Shown: piece after piece, positions 11,114 through 25,417 of the stretch
Numbering within the stretch: the first letter of the stretch is position 1
How the letters are laid out: each line of letters begins with the position of its first letter
The notes under the pieces: generated by a model
The model's input: only the letters and a program-made list of their open reading frames with translations
Told to the model about the DNA's origin: nothing
Databases searched by the model: none
From: Armigeres subalbatus
Lineage: Eukaryota > Arthropoda > Insecta > Diptera > Culicidae
Reading direction: 5' to 3'
Length of the DNA: 64,000 nt
NCBI RefSeq assembly: GCF_024139115.2
Contig: NC_085140.1
Location: 464,163,506 to 464,227,505, forward strand
Translations under genes and position numbers: made by a program

Positions 11114-13501
11114 CGAATCAAATTCCTAGAAGTTCGGTTTTCAGCATTACTTTAGCGCAAGAGAGGGTTTAAACTCTGCGTTAAACTGAATTTTATCGGC
11201 CGATTCAGGGCGTTATCATGAGTGATCAGCACTCATGGAACACATTGTTTAACGCGAATGTCAGCCGGGTTCGATCAAAAGTGTAAGATTTAGTGTAATT
11301 AGTTTAATTATTTTTATTTTTAGGCATCAAACGTTAGGAGCATGTTTTCAGCGTCGCACAGCCCAGGAGAGGGTGTAAGCTCACAACGGTATAGTGTAGG
11401 CCGTCCTCGATTGGGGTCCTGTGGGTCGCATGTAGTGGTTGTGCTCGGGGCAGTTATGTGTTGAAAGCGGTTTCGGGGCAGTTAGGATTGAGTTTTAATA
11501 TAAACAGATGTAGGATTGAACAAAGTTATAACCTTTAAGGTTCATATTGTGGAGACTATTGACAGCCAAAGCGTTGAGGATAAGCTTTTAGTTAGCAACT
11601 GAATTAATTTATCCGATTTGGAATCCTAGATTGAATAGTAGGTATATATGGACAATAATAGAAACTATATACAGTTATCATTTTATTAAGTATTGAGGAT
11701 ATGTTCTGGTTAAGTTGAGTATCAGATGGGCATGTGTGATATCCATTAATAAGACAGAATCATTAGAACTGTATTTTTGTCTTTGTAGTAAGATTAATTA
11801 CTTACTAATGTTTTGCGGGCCGAAGCGAGTGAAAGCGGCCCAATTCTTTTATCTACCTCTTTCCAGACGACCAGTGATGAAGAAAATCTTATTGTTCCGG
11901 TATCAGCAGTGGTATTCATATTCATAACAACCACCGTCAATACAGGAAGTCTGTGTTCACAACGTGATTACTTCAAGGACAATCCCAACATCTTCTGTGA
12001 ATTGCAGATAAGTATTGCGTTTATATTTTAATTGCACTGTGCTCGTTCTAATCTGATCGATGAATGAATTCACTTGTCACTAATCAATATCATTAGTAAA
12101 TTTAAATATTCCCGTAGATTAGAAAAGCAAGTGCATATATTTCTATTTTATGGCAACATATCACAACTAGGGATCCTACATTCAGAGATATGCGAAAGCG
12201 GCCATGTTGGAGCCAATCGAACATTGAGAGCTGTCAGAAGCTGAGCCAAATGAACATTGTTATTGCTGCGGATTGAAAGGTATTGCGATTATAATGAACA
12301 AAAAATACGAAAAGTTTTGTCGAATAAACAATTTGTTTTACATTGGCAAGATGAAGTCGTCTAGTTTATGCATGGTACTTTGTTCATTTGTATTGTACTT
12401 TTATTCTAGTGATAATGCACTGTTGGACGTTAGATAACGAAATCTGAAAATGCCATTATGCGCAAAGTCATGTTCGAGCTCCAACATTTTGCGCCACGGC
12501 AAGTGCTGGCAGCGTTTGTTTACGAAAGTACAGCGTTGCTAAATTGTCTGGAAAAGTATTCGCACATCTCTTAATATAGGATCCCTAATCACAACGAAAC
12601 GGACCCTTGGGAGCCTTAAGTGAGATCTCGGTCCGGTTGCATCTAAGGAGATCTTAGTGCAGTGCACACCGGACGTGTTGCCCAGTAGACGTATCGCTCA
12701 GCGGTATTTAAATACAACGCAGATAGGCTATGGTCAGAGGGTGCGTTGATATTACAATATTACAAGATTACAAAAATATTACTGAGAACACGTAATAAAG
12801 CTTTATTGAAAAGTCGTGAAAAACTGGATTTCAAAAGTGCCTGGGCAATACGCCCCACCGTAATCAAACACGTTTCAAAGCCCTTCATTAGTATTTTATC
12901 AATCCCATAATAAAAGGTTACAAATCCTTATGTGCTTGACATTAAAAACCAACATAAGTCCATTTAAGCAGGAGTGAATTACATTTCAATATTGTCCATA
13001 CAATTTGGAAGCAACTGCTGCAGGCTCGCTTCGCTTGTGTACAGTTGATAAGGGCATACAATCCTGCCTACGCTGGGGCGTTTTGGCCAGTGAAACATGT
13101 TTTCGAAAATTGTACATTTTTGAAGATGGAAGCAATTTTATATCATGTTAACCACTGAGAAAAGTTATTTTGTTGCCCAACTAAGTGTTCCAGTGCAAGT
13201 TTTTCGGACAGTATGCTAGTATTGCTCCAGAATGTTGAGCAAACAAACATGAAAAGTTATTGCGCTTTTTGCACTTTAAGGTTCCCCCAAACACACGCGA
13301 CGCGACAGTCGCGACGCGATTCTATCGCTTGGCGACAGCCCTGCCGTCCTGTTTAGTCACGCTTAGTCGACATCTAAGAAGCTTTCCCCTAAAGCAAAAA
13401 TTTGTGTTGGTCTATTTTAGCTCATTAAAACTCATATTCGCCTATATGGGTCTCAGTATGATAGTTACTATAAACTGTGTGTACAAAAATAGTAAACCAA
13501 T
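11114..13501 (+). repeat. Array unit 5
   Basis: TAAG-type unit with ATGTTCTGGTTAAG (about 11701), a substitution in CAGAATCATTAG (about 11757) and a 2-bp insertion in GGGCCGAAGCGAG (about 11818). This is the only unit in which that change breaks the shared 73-codon frame near its start. Confidence 0.9.
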
Positions 13502-15886
13502 CGAATCAAATTCCTAGAAGTTCGGTTTTCAGCATTACTTAGCGCAAGAGAGGGTTTAAACTCTGCGTTAAACTGAATTTTATCGGCCGATTCGGGCGTT
13601 ATCATGAGTGATCAGCACTCATGGAACACATTGTTTAACGCGAATGTCAGCCGGGTTCGATCAAAAGTGTAAGATTTAGTGTAATTAGTTTAATTATTTT
13701 ATTTTTAGGCATCAAACGTTAGGAGCATGTTTTCAGCGTCGCACAGCCCAGGAGAGAGGTGTAAGCTCACAACGGTATAGTGTAGGCTGTCCTCGATTGG
13801 GGTCCTGTGGGTCGCATGTAGTGGATGTGCTCGGGGCAGTTATGTGTTGAAAGCGGTTTCGGGGCAGTTAGGATTGAGTTTTAATATAAATAGATGTAGG
13901 ATTGAACAAAGTTATAACCTTTAAGGTTCATATTGTAGAGACTATTGACAGCCAAAGCGTGGAGGATAAGCTTTTAGTTAGCAACTGAATTAATTTATCC
14001 GATTTGGAATCCTAGATTGAATAGTAGGTATATATGGACAATAATAGAAACTATATACAGTTATCATTTTATTAAGTATTGAGGATATGTTTTTGGTTAA
14101 GTTGAGTATCAGGTGGGCATGTGTGATATCCATTAATAAGACAGAATTATTAGAACTGTATTTTGTCTTTGTAGTAAGATTAATTACTTACTAATGTTTT
14201 GCGGGCCGGCGAGTGAAAGCGGCCCAATTCTTTTATCTACCTCTTTCCAGACGACCAGTGATGAAGAAAATCTTATTGTTCCGGTATCAGCAGTGGTATT
14301 CATATTCATAACAACCACCGTCAATACAGGAAGTCTGTGTTCACAACGTGATTACTTCAAGGACAATCCCAACATCTTCTGTGAATTGCAGATAAGTATT
14401 GCGTTTATATTTTAATTGCACTGTGCTCGTTCTAATCTGATCGATGAATGAATTCACTTGTCACTAATCAATATCATTAGTAAATTTAAATATTCACGTA
14501 GATTAGAAAAGCAAGTGCATATATTTCTATTTTATGGCAACATATCACAACTAGGGATCCTACATTCAGAGATATGCGAAAGCGGCCATGTTGAGCCAAT
14601 CGAACATTGAGAGCTGTCAGAAGCTGAGCCAAATGAACATTGTTATTGCTGCGGATTGAAAGGTATTGCGATTATAATGAACAAAAAAATACGAAAAGTT
14701 TTGTCGAATAAACAATTTGTTTTACATTGGCAAGATGAAGTCGTCTAGTTTATGCATGGTACTTTGTTCATTTGTATTGTACTTTTATTCTAGTGATAAT
14801 GCACTGTTGGACGTTAGATAACGAAATCTGAAAATGCCATTATGCGCAAAGTCATGTTCGAGCTCCAACATTTTGCGCCACGGCAAGTGCTGGCAGCGTT
14901 TGTTTACGAAAGTACAGCGTTGCTAAATTGTCTGGAAAAGTATTCGCACATCTCTTAATATAGGATCCCTAATCACAACGAAACGGACCCTTGGGAGCCT
15001 TAAGTGAGATCTCGGTCCGGTTGCATCTAAGGAGATCTTAGTGCAGTGCACACCGGACGTGTTGCCCAGTAGACGTATCGCTCAGCGGTATTTAAATACA
15101 ACGCAGATAGGCTATGGTCAGAGGGTGCGTTGATATTACAATATTACAAGATTACAAAAAATATTACTGAGAACACGTAATAAAGCTTTATTGAAAAGTC
15201 GTGAAAACTGGATTTCAAAAGTGCCTGGGCAATACGCCCCACCGTAATCAAACACGTTTCAAAGCCCTTCATTAGTATTTTATCAATCCCATAATAAAAG
15301 GTTACAAATCCTTATGTGCTTGACATTAAAAACCAACATAAGTCCATTTAAGCAGGAGTGAATTACATTTCAATATTGTCCATACAATTTGGAAGCAACT
15401 GCTGCAGGCTCGCTTCTGCTTGTGTACAGTTGATAAGGGCATACAATCCTGCCTACGCTGGGGCGTTTTGGCCAGTGAAACATGTTTTCGAAAATTGTAC
15501 ATTTTTGAAGATGGAAGCAATTTTATATCATGTTAACCACTGAGAAAAGTTATTTTGTTGCCCAACTAAGTGTTCCAGTGCAAGTTTTTCGGACAGTATG
15601 CTAGTATTGCTCCAGAATGTTGAGCAAACAAACATGAAAAGTTATTGCGCTTTTGCACTTTAAGGTTCCCCCAAACACACGCGACGCGACAGTCGCGACG
15701 CGATTCTATCGCTTGGCGACAGCCCTGCCGTCCTGTTTAGTCACGCTTAGTCGACATCTAAGAAGCTTTCCCCTAAAGCAAAAATTTGTGTTGGTCTATT
15801 TTAGCTCATTAAAACTCATATTCGCCTATATGGGTCTCAGTATGATAGTTACTATAAACTGTGTGTACAAAAAATAGTAAACCAAT
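13502..15886 (+). repeat. Array unit 6
   Basis: TAAG-type unit. A cluster of real substitutions lies between about 13750 and 14110: TAGGCTGTCC, GTGGATGTGC, AAATAGATG, ATTGTAGAG, GTGGAGGAT, GATTTGGAA and ATCAGGTGGG. Confidence 0.9.
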
Positions 15887-18271
15887 CGAATCAAATTCCT
15901 AGAAGTTCGGTTTTCAGCATTACTTAGCGCAAGAGAGGGTTTAAACTCTGCGTTAAACTGAATTTTATCGGCCGATTCAGGGCGTTATCATGAGTGATCA
16001 GCACTCATGGAACACATTGTTTAACGCGAATGTCAGCCGGGTTCGATCAAAAGTGTAAGATTTAGTGTAATTAGTTTAATTATTTTTATTTTTAGGCATC
16101 AAACGTTAGGAGCATGTTTTCAGCGTCGCACAGCCCAGGAGAGGTGTAAGCTCACAACGGTATAGTGTAGGCCGTCCTCGATTGGGGTCCTGTGGGTCGC
16201 ATGTAGTGGTTGTGCTCAGGGCAGTTATGCTGAAAGCGGTTTCGGGGCAGTTAGGATTGAGTTTTAATATAAACAGATGTAGGATTGAACAAAGTTATAA
16301 CCTTTAAGGTTCATATTGTGGAGACTATTGACAGCCAAAGCGTTGAGGATAAGCTTTAGTTAGCAACTGAATTAATTTATCCGATTGGGAATCCTAGATT
16401 GAATAGTAGGTATATATGGACAATAATAGAAACTATATACAGTTATCATTTTATTAAGTATTGAGGATATGTTTTTGGTTAAGTTGAGTATCAGATGGGC
16501 ATGTGTGATATCCATTAATAAGACAGAATTATTAGAACTGTATTTTTGTCTTTGTAGTAAGATTAATTACTTACTAATGTTTTGCGGGCCGGCGAGTGAA
16601 AGCGGCCCAATTCTTTTATCTACCTCTTTCCAGACGACCAGTGATGAAGAAAATCTTATTGTTCCGGTATCAGCAGTGGTATTCATATTCATAACAACCA
16701 CCGTCAATACAGGAAGTCTGTGTTCACAACGTGATTACTTCAAGGACAATCCCAACATCTTCTGTGAATTGCAGATAAGTATTGCGTTTATATTTTAATT
16801 GCACTGTGCTCGTTCTAATCTGATCGATGAATGAATTCACTTGTCACTAATCAATATCATTAGTAAATTTAAATATTCCCGTAGATTAGAAAAGCAAGTG
16901 CATATATTTCTATTTTATGGCAACATATCACAACTAGGGATCCTACATTCAGAGATATGCGAAAGCGGCCATGTTGAGCCAATCGAACATTGAGAGCTGT
17001 CAGAAGCTGAGCCAAATGAACATTGTTATTGCTGCGGATTGAAAGGTATTGCGATTATAATGAACAAAAAATACGAAAAGTTTTGTCGAATAAACAATTT
17101 GTTTTACATTGGCAAGATGAAGTCGTCTAGTTTATGCATGGTACTTTGTTCATTTGTATTGTACTTTTATTCTAGTGATAATGCACTGTTGGACGTTAGA
17201 TAACGAAATCTGAAAATGCCATTATGCGCAAAGTCATGTTCGAGCTCCAACATTTTGCGCCACGGCAAGTGCTGGCAGCGTTTGTTTACGAAAGTACAGC
17301 GTTGCTAAATTGTCTGGAAAAGTATTCGCACATCTCTTAATATAGGATCCCTAATCACAACGAAACGGACCCTTGGGAGCCTTAAGTGAGATCTCGGTCC
17401 GGTTGCATCTAAGGAGATCTTAGTGCAGTGCACACCGGACGTGTTGCCCAGTAGACGTATCGCTCAGCGGTATTTAAATACAACGCAGATAGGCTATGGT
17501 CAGAGGGTGCGTTGATATTACAATATTACAAGATTACAAAAATATTACTGAGAACACGTAATAAAGCTTTATTGAAAAGTCGTGAAAAACTGGATTTCAA
17601 AAAGTGCCTGGGCAATACGCCCCACCGTAATCAAACACGTTTCAAAGCCCTTCATTAGTATTTTATCAATCCCATAATAAAAAGGTTACAAATCCTTATG
17701 TGCTTGACATTAAAAAACCAACATAAGTCCATTTAAGCAGGAGTGAATTACATTTCAATATTGTCCATACAATTTGGAAGCAACTGCTGCAGGCTCGCTT
17801 CGCTTGTGTACAGTTGATAAGGGCATACAATCCTGCCTACGCTAGGGCGTTTTGGCCAGTGAAACATGTTTTCGAAAATTGTACATTTTTGAAGATGGAA
17901 GCAATTTTATATCATGTTAACCACTGAGAAAAGTTATTTTGTTGCCCAACTAAGTGTTCCAGTGCAAGTTTTTCGGACAGTATGCTAGTATTGCTCCAGA
18001 ATGTTGAGCAAACAAACATGAAAAGTTATTGCGCTTTTTGCACTTTAAGGTTCCCCCAAACACACGCGACGCGACAGTCGCGACGCGATTCTATCGCTTG
18101 GCGACAGCCCTGCCGTCCTGTTTAGTCACGCTTAGTCGACATCTAAGAAGCTTTCCCCTAAAGCAAAAATTTGTGTTGGTCTATTTTAGCTCATTAAAAC
18201 TCATATTCGCCTATATGGGTCTCAGTATGATAGTTACTATAAACTGTGTGTACAAAAAATAGTAAACCAAT
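15887..18271 (+). repeat. Array unit 7
   Basis: TAAG-type unit. It shares GCTCAGGGCAG and the shorter GAGAGGTGTAAG with unit 8, and has a private deletion in GTTATGCTGAAAGC (about 16225) and GCTAGGGCG (about 17840). Confidence 0.9.
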
Positions 18272-20654
18272 CGAATCAAATTCCTAGAAGTTCGGTTTTC
18301 AGCATTACTTAGCGCAAGAGAGGGTTTAAACTCTGCGTTAAACTGAATTTTATCGGCCGATTCGGGGCGTTATCATGAGTGATCAGCACTCATGGAACAC
18401 ATTGTTTAACGCGAATGTCAGCCGGGTTCGATCAAAAGTGTAAGATTTAGTGTAATTAGTTTAATTATTTTTATTTTTAGGCATCAAACGTTAGGAGCAT
18501 GTTTTCAGCGTCGCACAGCCCAGGAGAGGTGTAAGCTCACAACGGTATAGTGTAGGCCGTCCTCGATTGGGGTCCTGTGGGTCGCATGTAGTGGTTGTGC
18601 TCAGGGCAGTTATGTGTTGAAAGCGGTTTCGGGGCAGTTAGGATTGAGTTTTAATATAAACAGATGTAGGATTGAACAAAGTTATAACCTTTAAGGTTCA
18701 TATTGTGGAGACTATTGACAGCCAAAGCGTTGAGGATAAGCTTTTAGTTAGCAACTGAATTAATTTATCCGATTGGGAATCCTAGATTGAATAGTAGGTA
18801 TATATGGACAATAATAGAAACTATATACAGTTATCATTTTATTAAGTATTGAGGATATGTTTTTGGTTGTTGAGTATCAGATGGGCATGTGTGATATCCA
18901 TTAATAAGACAGAATTATTAGAACTGTATTTTTGTCTTTGTAGTAAGATTAATTACTTACTAATGTTTTGCGGGCCGGCGAGTGAAAGCGGCCCAATTCT
19001 TTTATCTACCTCTTTCCAGACGACCAGTGATGAAGAAAATCTTATTGTTCCGGTATCAGCAGTGGTATTCATATTCATAACAACCACCGTCAATACAGGA
19101 AGTCTGTGTTCACAACGTGATTACTTCAAGGACAATCCCAACATCTTCTGTGAATTGCAGATAAGTATTGCGTTTATATTTTAATTGCACTGTGCTCGTT
19201 CTAATCTGATCGATGAATGAATTCACTTGTCACTAATCAATATCATTAGTAAATTTAAATATTCCTGTAGATTAGAAAAGCAAGTGCATATATTTCTATT
19301 TTATGGCAACATATCACAACTAGGGATCCTACATTCAGAGATATGCGAAAGCGGCCATGTTGAGCCAATCGAACATTGAGAGCTGTCAGAAGCTGAGCCA
19401 AATGAACATTGTTATTGCTGCGGATTGAAAGGTATTGCGATTATAATGAACAAAAAAATACGAAAAGTTTTGTCGAATAAACAATTTGTTTTACATTGGC
19501 AAGATGAAGTCGTCTAGTTTATGCATGGTACTTTGTTCATTTGTATTGTACTTTTTATTCTAGTGATAATGCACTGTTGGACGTTAGATAACGAAATCTG
19601 AAAATGCCATTATGCGCAAAAGTCACGTTCGAGCTCCAACATTTTGCGCCACGGCAAGTGCTGGCAGCGTTTGTTTACGAAAGTACAGCGTTGCTAAATT
19701 GTCTGGAAAAGTATTCGCACATCTCTTAATATAGGATCCCTAATCACAACGAAACGGACCCTTGGGAGCCTTAAGTGAGATCTCGGTCCGGTTGCATCTA
19801 AGGAGATCTTAGTGCAGTGCACACCGGACGTGTTGCCCAGTAGACGTATCGCTCAGCGGTATTTAAATACAACGCAGATAGGCTATGGTCAGAGGGTGCG
19901 TTGATATTACAATATTACAAGATTACAAAAATATTACTGAGAACACGTAATAAAGCTTTATTGAAAAGTCGTGAAAAACTGGATTTCAAAAGTGCCTGGG
20001 CAATACGCCCCACCGTAATCAAACACGTTTCAAAGCCCTTCATTAGTATTTTATCAATCCCATAATAAAAGGTTACAAATCCTTATGTGCTTGACATTAA
20101 AAACCAACATAAGTCCATTTAAGCAGGAGTGAATTACATTTCAATATTGTCCATACAATTTGGAAGCAACTGCTGCAGGCTCGCTTCGCTTGTGTACAGT
20201 TGATAAGGGCATACAATCCTGCCTACGCTAAGGCGTTTTGGCCAGTGAAACATGTTTTCGAAAATTGTACATTTTTGAAGATGGAAGCAATTTTATATCA
20301 TGTTAACCACTGAGAAAAGTTATTTTGTTGCCCAACTAAGTGTTCCAGTGCAAGTTTTCGGACAGTATGCTAGTATTGCTCCAGAATGTTGAGCAAACAA
20401 ACATGAAAAGTTATTGCGCTTTTTGCACTTTAAGGTTCCCCAAACACACGCGACGCGACAGTCGTGACGCGATTCTATCGCTTGGCGACAGCCCTGCCGT
20501 CCTGTTTAGTCACGCTTAGTCGACATCTAAGAAGCTTTCCCTAAAGCAAAAAATTTGTGTTGGTCTATTTTAGCTCATTAAAACTCATATTCGCCTATAT
20601 GGGTCTCAGTATGATAGTTACTATAAACTGTGTGTACAAAAATAGTAAACCAAT
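18272..20654 (+). repeat. Array unit 8
   Basis: First unit of the block with GGTTGTTGAG (about 18865). It also has GCAAAAGTCACGTTCG (about 19615), GCTAAGGCG (about 20227) and CAGTCGTGACGCG (about 20458), the last shared with unit 12. Confidence 0.9.
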
Positions 20655-23032
20655 CGAATCAAATTCTTAGAAGTTAGGTTTTCAGCATTACTTAGCGCAA
20701 GAGAGGATTTAAACTCTGCGTTAAACTGCATTTTACTCGTCGATTCGGGGCGTTATCATGAGTGATCAGCACTCATGGAACACATTGTTTAACGCGAATG
20801 TCAGTCGGGTTCGATCAAAAGTGTAAGATTTAGTGTAATTATTATTATTTTTTAGGCATCAAACGTTAGTAGCATGTTTTCAGCGTCGCACAGCCCAGGA
20901 GAGGGTGTATGCTCACAACGGTATAGTATAGGCCGTCCTCGATTGGGGTCCTGTGGTCGCATGTAGTGGTTGTGCTCGGGGCAGTTATGTGTTGAAAGCG
21001 GTTTCGGGGCAGTTAGGATTGAGTTTTAATATTAACAGATGTAGGATTGAACAAAGTTATAACCTTCAAGGTGCATATTGTAAAGACTATTGACAGCCAA
21101 AGCGTTGAGGATAAGCTTTTAGTTAGGAACTGAATTAATTCATCCGATTTGGAATCCTAGATTGAATAGTAGGTATATATGGACAATAATAGAAACTATA
21201 TACAGTTATCATTTTATTAAGTATTGAGGATATGTTTTTGGTTGTTGAGTATCAGATGGGCATGTGTGATATCCATTAATAAGACAGAATTATTAGAACT
21301 GTATTTTTGTCTTTGTAGTAAGATTAATTACTTACTAATGTTTTGCGGGCCGGCGAGTGAAAGCGGCCCAATTCTTTTATCTACCTCTTTCCAGACGACC
21401 AGTGATGAAGAAAATCTTATTGTTCCGGTATCAGCAGTGGTATTCATATTCATAACAACCACCGTCAATACAGGAAGTCTGTGTTCACAACGTGATTACT
21501 TCAAGGACAATCCCAACATCTTCTGTGAATTGCAGATAAGTATTGCGTTTATATTTTAATTGCACTGTGCTCGTTCTAATCTGATCGATGAATGAATTCA
21601 CTTGTCACTAATCAATATCATTAGTAAATTTAAATATTCCCGTAGATTAGAAAAGCAAGTGCATATATTTCTATTTTATGGCAACATATCACAACTAGGG
21701 ATCCTACATTCAGAGATATGCGAAAGCGGCCATGTTGAGCCAATCGAACATTGAGAGCTGTCAGAAGCTGAGCCAAATGAACATTGTTATTGCTGCGGAT
21801 TGAAAGGTATTGCGATTATAATGAACAAAAAAATACGAAAAGTTTTGTCGAATAAACAATTTGTTTTACATTGGCAAGATGAAGTCGTCTAGTTTATGCA
21901 TGGTACTTTGTTCATTTGTATTGTACTTTTATTCTAGTGATAATGCACTGTTGGACGTTAGATAACGAAATCTGAAAATGCCATTATGCGCAAAGTCATG
22001 TTCGAGCTCCAACATTTTGCGCCACGGCAAGTGCTGGCAGCGTTTGTTTACGAAAGTACAGCGTTGCTAAATTGTCTGGAAAAGTATTCGCACATCTCTT
22101 AATATAGGATCCCTAATCACAACGAAACGGACCCTTGGGAGCCTTAAGTGAGATCTCGGTCCGGTTGCATCTAAGGAGATCTTAGTGCAGTGCACACCGG
22201 ACGTGTTGCCCAGTAGACGTATCGCTCAGCGGTATTTAAATACAACGCAGATAGGCTATGGTCAGAGGGTGCGTTGATATTACAATATTACAAGATTACA
22301 AAATATTACTGAGAACACGTAATAAAGCTTTATTGAAAAGTCGTGAAAAACTGGATTTCAAAAAGTGCCTGGGCAATACGCCCCACCGTAATCAAACACG
22401 TTTCAAAGCCCTTCATTAGTATTTTATCAATCCCATAATAAAAAGGTTACAAATCCTTATGTGCTTGACATTAAAAAACCAACATAAGTCCATTTAAGCA
22501 GGAGTGAATTACATTTCAATATTGTCCATACAATTTGGAAGCAACTGCTGCAGGCTCGCTTCGCTTGTGTACAGTTGATAAGGGCATACAATCCTGCCTA
22601 CGCTGGGGCGTTTTGGCCAGTGAAACATGTTTTCGAAAATTGTACATTTTTGAAGATGGAAGCAATTTTATATCATGTTAACCACTGAGAAAAGTTATTT
22701 TGTTGCCCAACTAAGTGTTCCAGTGCAAGTTTTTCGGACAGTATGCTAGTATTGCTCCAGAATGTTGAGCAAACAAACATGAAAAGTTATTGCGCTTTTT
22801 GCACTTTAAGGTTCCCCCAAACACACGCGACGCGACAGTCGCGACGCGATTCTATCGCTTGGCGACAGCCCTGCCGTCCTGTTTAGTCACGCTTAGTCGA
22901 CATCTAAGAAGCTTTCCCCTAAAGCAAAAATTTGTGTTGGTCTATTTTAGCTCATTAAAACTCATATTCGCCTATATGGGTCTCAGTATGATAGTTACTA
23001 TAAACTGTGTGTACAAAAAATAGTAAACCAAT
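20655..23032 (+). repeat. Array unit 9, with a divergent first 500 bp
   Basis: From 20655 to about 21160 it carries many true substitutions and small indels absent from all other units, for example TTAGAAGTTAGG, ATTTTACTCGTCGATT, CAGTCGGGTTCG, a shortened TTATTATTATT tract, CCTTCAAGGTGCATATTGTAAAGAC and AGTTAGGAACTG. The rest of the unit matches the consensus, so it is a mosaic. Confidence 0.9.
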
Positions 23033-25417
23033 CGAATCAAATTCCTAGAAGTTCGGTTTTCAGCATTACTTAGCGCAAGAGAGGGTTTAAACTCTGCGTT
23101 AAACTGAATTTTATCGGCCGATTCGGGGCGTTATCATGAGTGATCAGCACTCATGGAACACATTGTTTAACGCGAATGTCAGCCGGGTTCGATCAAAAGT
23201 GTAAGATTTAGTGTAATTAGTTTAATTATTTTTATTTTTAGGCATCAAACGTTAGGAGCATGTTTTCAGCGTCGCACAGCCCAGGAGAGGGTGTAAGCTC
23301 ACAACGGTATAGTGTAGGCTGTCCTCGATTGGGGTCCTGTGGGTCGCATGTAGTGGTTGTGCTCGGGGCAGTTATGTGTTGAAAGCGGTTTCGGGGCAGT
23401 TAGGATTGAGTTTTAATATAAACAGATGTAGGATTGAACAAAGTTATAACCTTTAAGGTTCATATTGTGGAGACTATTGACAGCCAAAGCGTTGAGGATA
23501 AGCTTTAGTTAGCAACTGAATTAATTTATCCGATTGGGAATCCTAGATTGAATAGTAGGTATATATGGACAATAATAGAAACTATATACAGTTATCATTT
23601 TATTAAGTATTGAGGATATGTTTTTGGTTGTTGAGTATCAGATGGGCATGTGTGATATCCATTAATAAGACAGAATTATTAGAACTGTATTTTTGTCTTT
23701 GTAGTAAGATTAATTACTTACTAATGTTTTGCGGGCCGGCGAGTGAAAGCGGCCCAATTCTTTTATCTACCTCTTTCCAGACGACCAGTGATGAAGAAAA
23801 TCTTATTGTTCCGGTATCAGCAGTGGTATTCATATTCATAACAACCACCGTCAATACAGGAAGTCTGTGTTCACAACGTGATTACTTCAAGGACAATCCC
23901 AACATCTTCTGTGAATTGCAGATAAGTATTGCGTTTATATTTTAATTGCACTGTGCTCGTTCTAATCTGATCGATGAATGAATTCACTTGTCACTAATCA
24001 ATATCATTAGTAAATTTAAATATTCCCGTAGATTAGAAAAGCAAGTGCATATATTTCTATTTTATGGCAACATATCACAACTAGGGATCCTACATTCAGA
24101 GATATGCGAAAGCGGCCATGTTGAGCCAATCGAACATTGAGAGCTGTCAGAAGCTGAGCCAAATGAACATTGTTATTGCTGCGGATTGAAAAGGTATTGC
24201 GATTATAATGAACAAAAAATACGAAAAGTTTTGTCGAATAAACAATTTGTTTTACATTGGCAAGATGAAGTCGTCTAGTTTATGCATGGTACTTTGTTCA
24301 TTTGTATTGTACTTTTATTCTAGTGATAATGCACTGTTGGACGTTAGATAACGAAATCTGAAAATGCCATTATGCGCAAAGTCATGTTCGAGCTCCAACA
24401 TTTTGCGCCACGGCAAGTGCTGGCAGCGTTTGTTTACGAAAGTACAGCGTTGCTAAATTGTCTGGAAAAGTATTCGCACATCTCTTTATATAGGATCCCT
24501 AATCACAAACGAAACGGACCCTTGGGAGCCTTAAGTGAGATCTCGGTCCGGTTGCATCTAAGGAGATCTTAGTGCAGTGCACACCGGACGTGTTGCCCAG
24601 TAGACGTATCGCTCAGCGGTATTTAAATACAACGCAGATAGGCTATGGTCAGAGGGTGCGTTGATATTACAATATTACAAGATTACAAAAATATTACTGA
24701 GAACACGTAATAAAGCTTTATTGAAAAGTCGTGAAAAACTGGATTTCAAAAGTGCCTGGGCAATACGCCCCACCGTAATCAAACACGTTTCAAAGCCCTT
24801 CATTAGTATTTTATCAATCCCATAATAAAAAGGTTACAAATCCTTATGTGCTTGACATTAAAAAACCAACATAAGTCCATTTAAGCAGGAGTGAATTACA
24901 TTTCAATATTGTCCATACAATTTGGAAGCAACTGCTGCAGGCTCGCTTGCTTGTGTACAGTTGATAAGGGCATACAATCCTGCCTACGCTGGGGCGTTTT
25001 GGCCAGTGAAACATGTTTTCGAAAATTGTACATTTTTGAAGATGGAAGCAATTTTATATCATGTTAACCACTGAGAAAAGTTATTTTGTTGCCCAACTAA
25101 GTGTTCCAGTGCAAGTTTTTCGGACAGTATGCTAGTATTGCTCCAGAATGTTGAGCAAACAAACATGAAAAGTTATTGCGCTTTTTGCACTTTAAGGTTC
25201 CCCCAAACACACGCGACGCGACAGTCGCGACGCGATTCTATCGCTTGGCGACAGCCCTGCCGTCCTGTTTAGTCACGCTTAGTCGACATCTAAGAAGCTT
25301 TCCCCTAAAGCAAAAATTTGTGTTGGTCTATTTTAGCTCATTAAAACTCATATTCGCCTATATGGGTCTCAGTATGATAGTTACTATAAACTGTGTGTAC
25401 AAAAATAGTAAACCAAT
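23033..25417 (+). repeat. Array unit 10
   Basis: TGT-type unit with TAGGCTGTCC (about 23316), TCTCTTTATATAGG (about 24481), CACAAACGAAAC (about 24505) and GCTCGCTTGCTTG (about 24942). The T substitution removes a stop and opens a chance 66-codon frame at 24372-24572. Confidence 0.9.

Noticed and set aside
24372..24572. 66-codon ORF in unit 10
   Set aside because: Opened by a single substitution and an extra A in that unit only; the other units have a stop.
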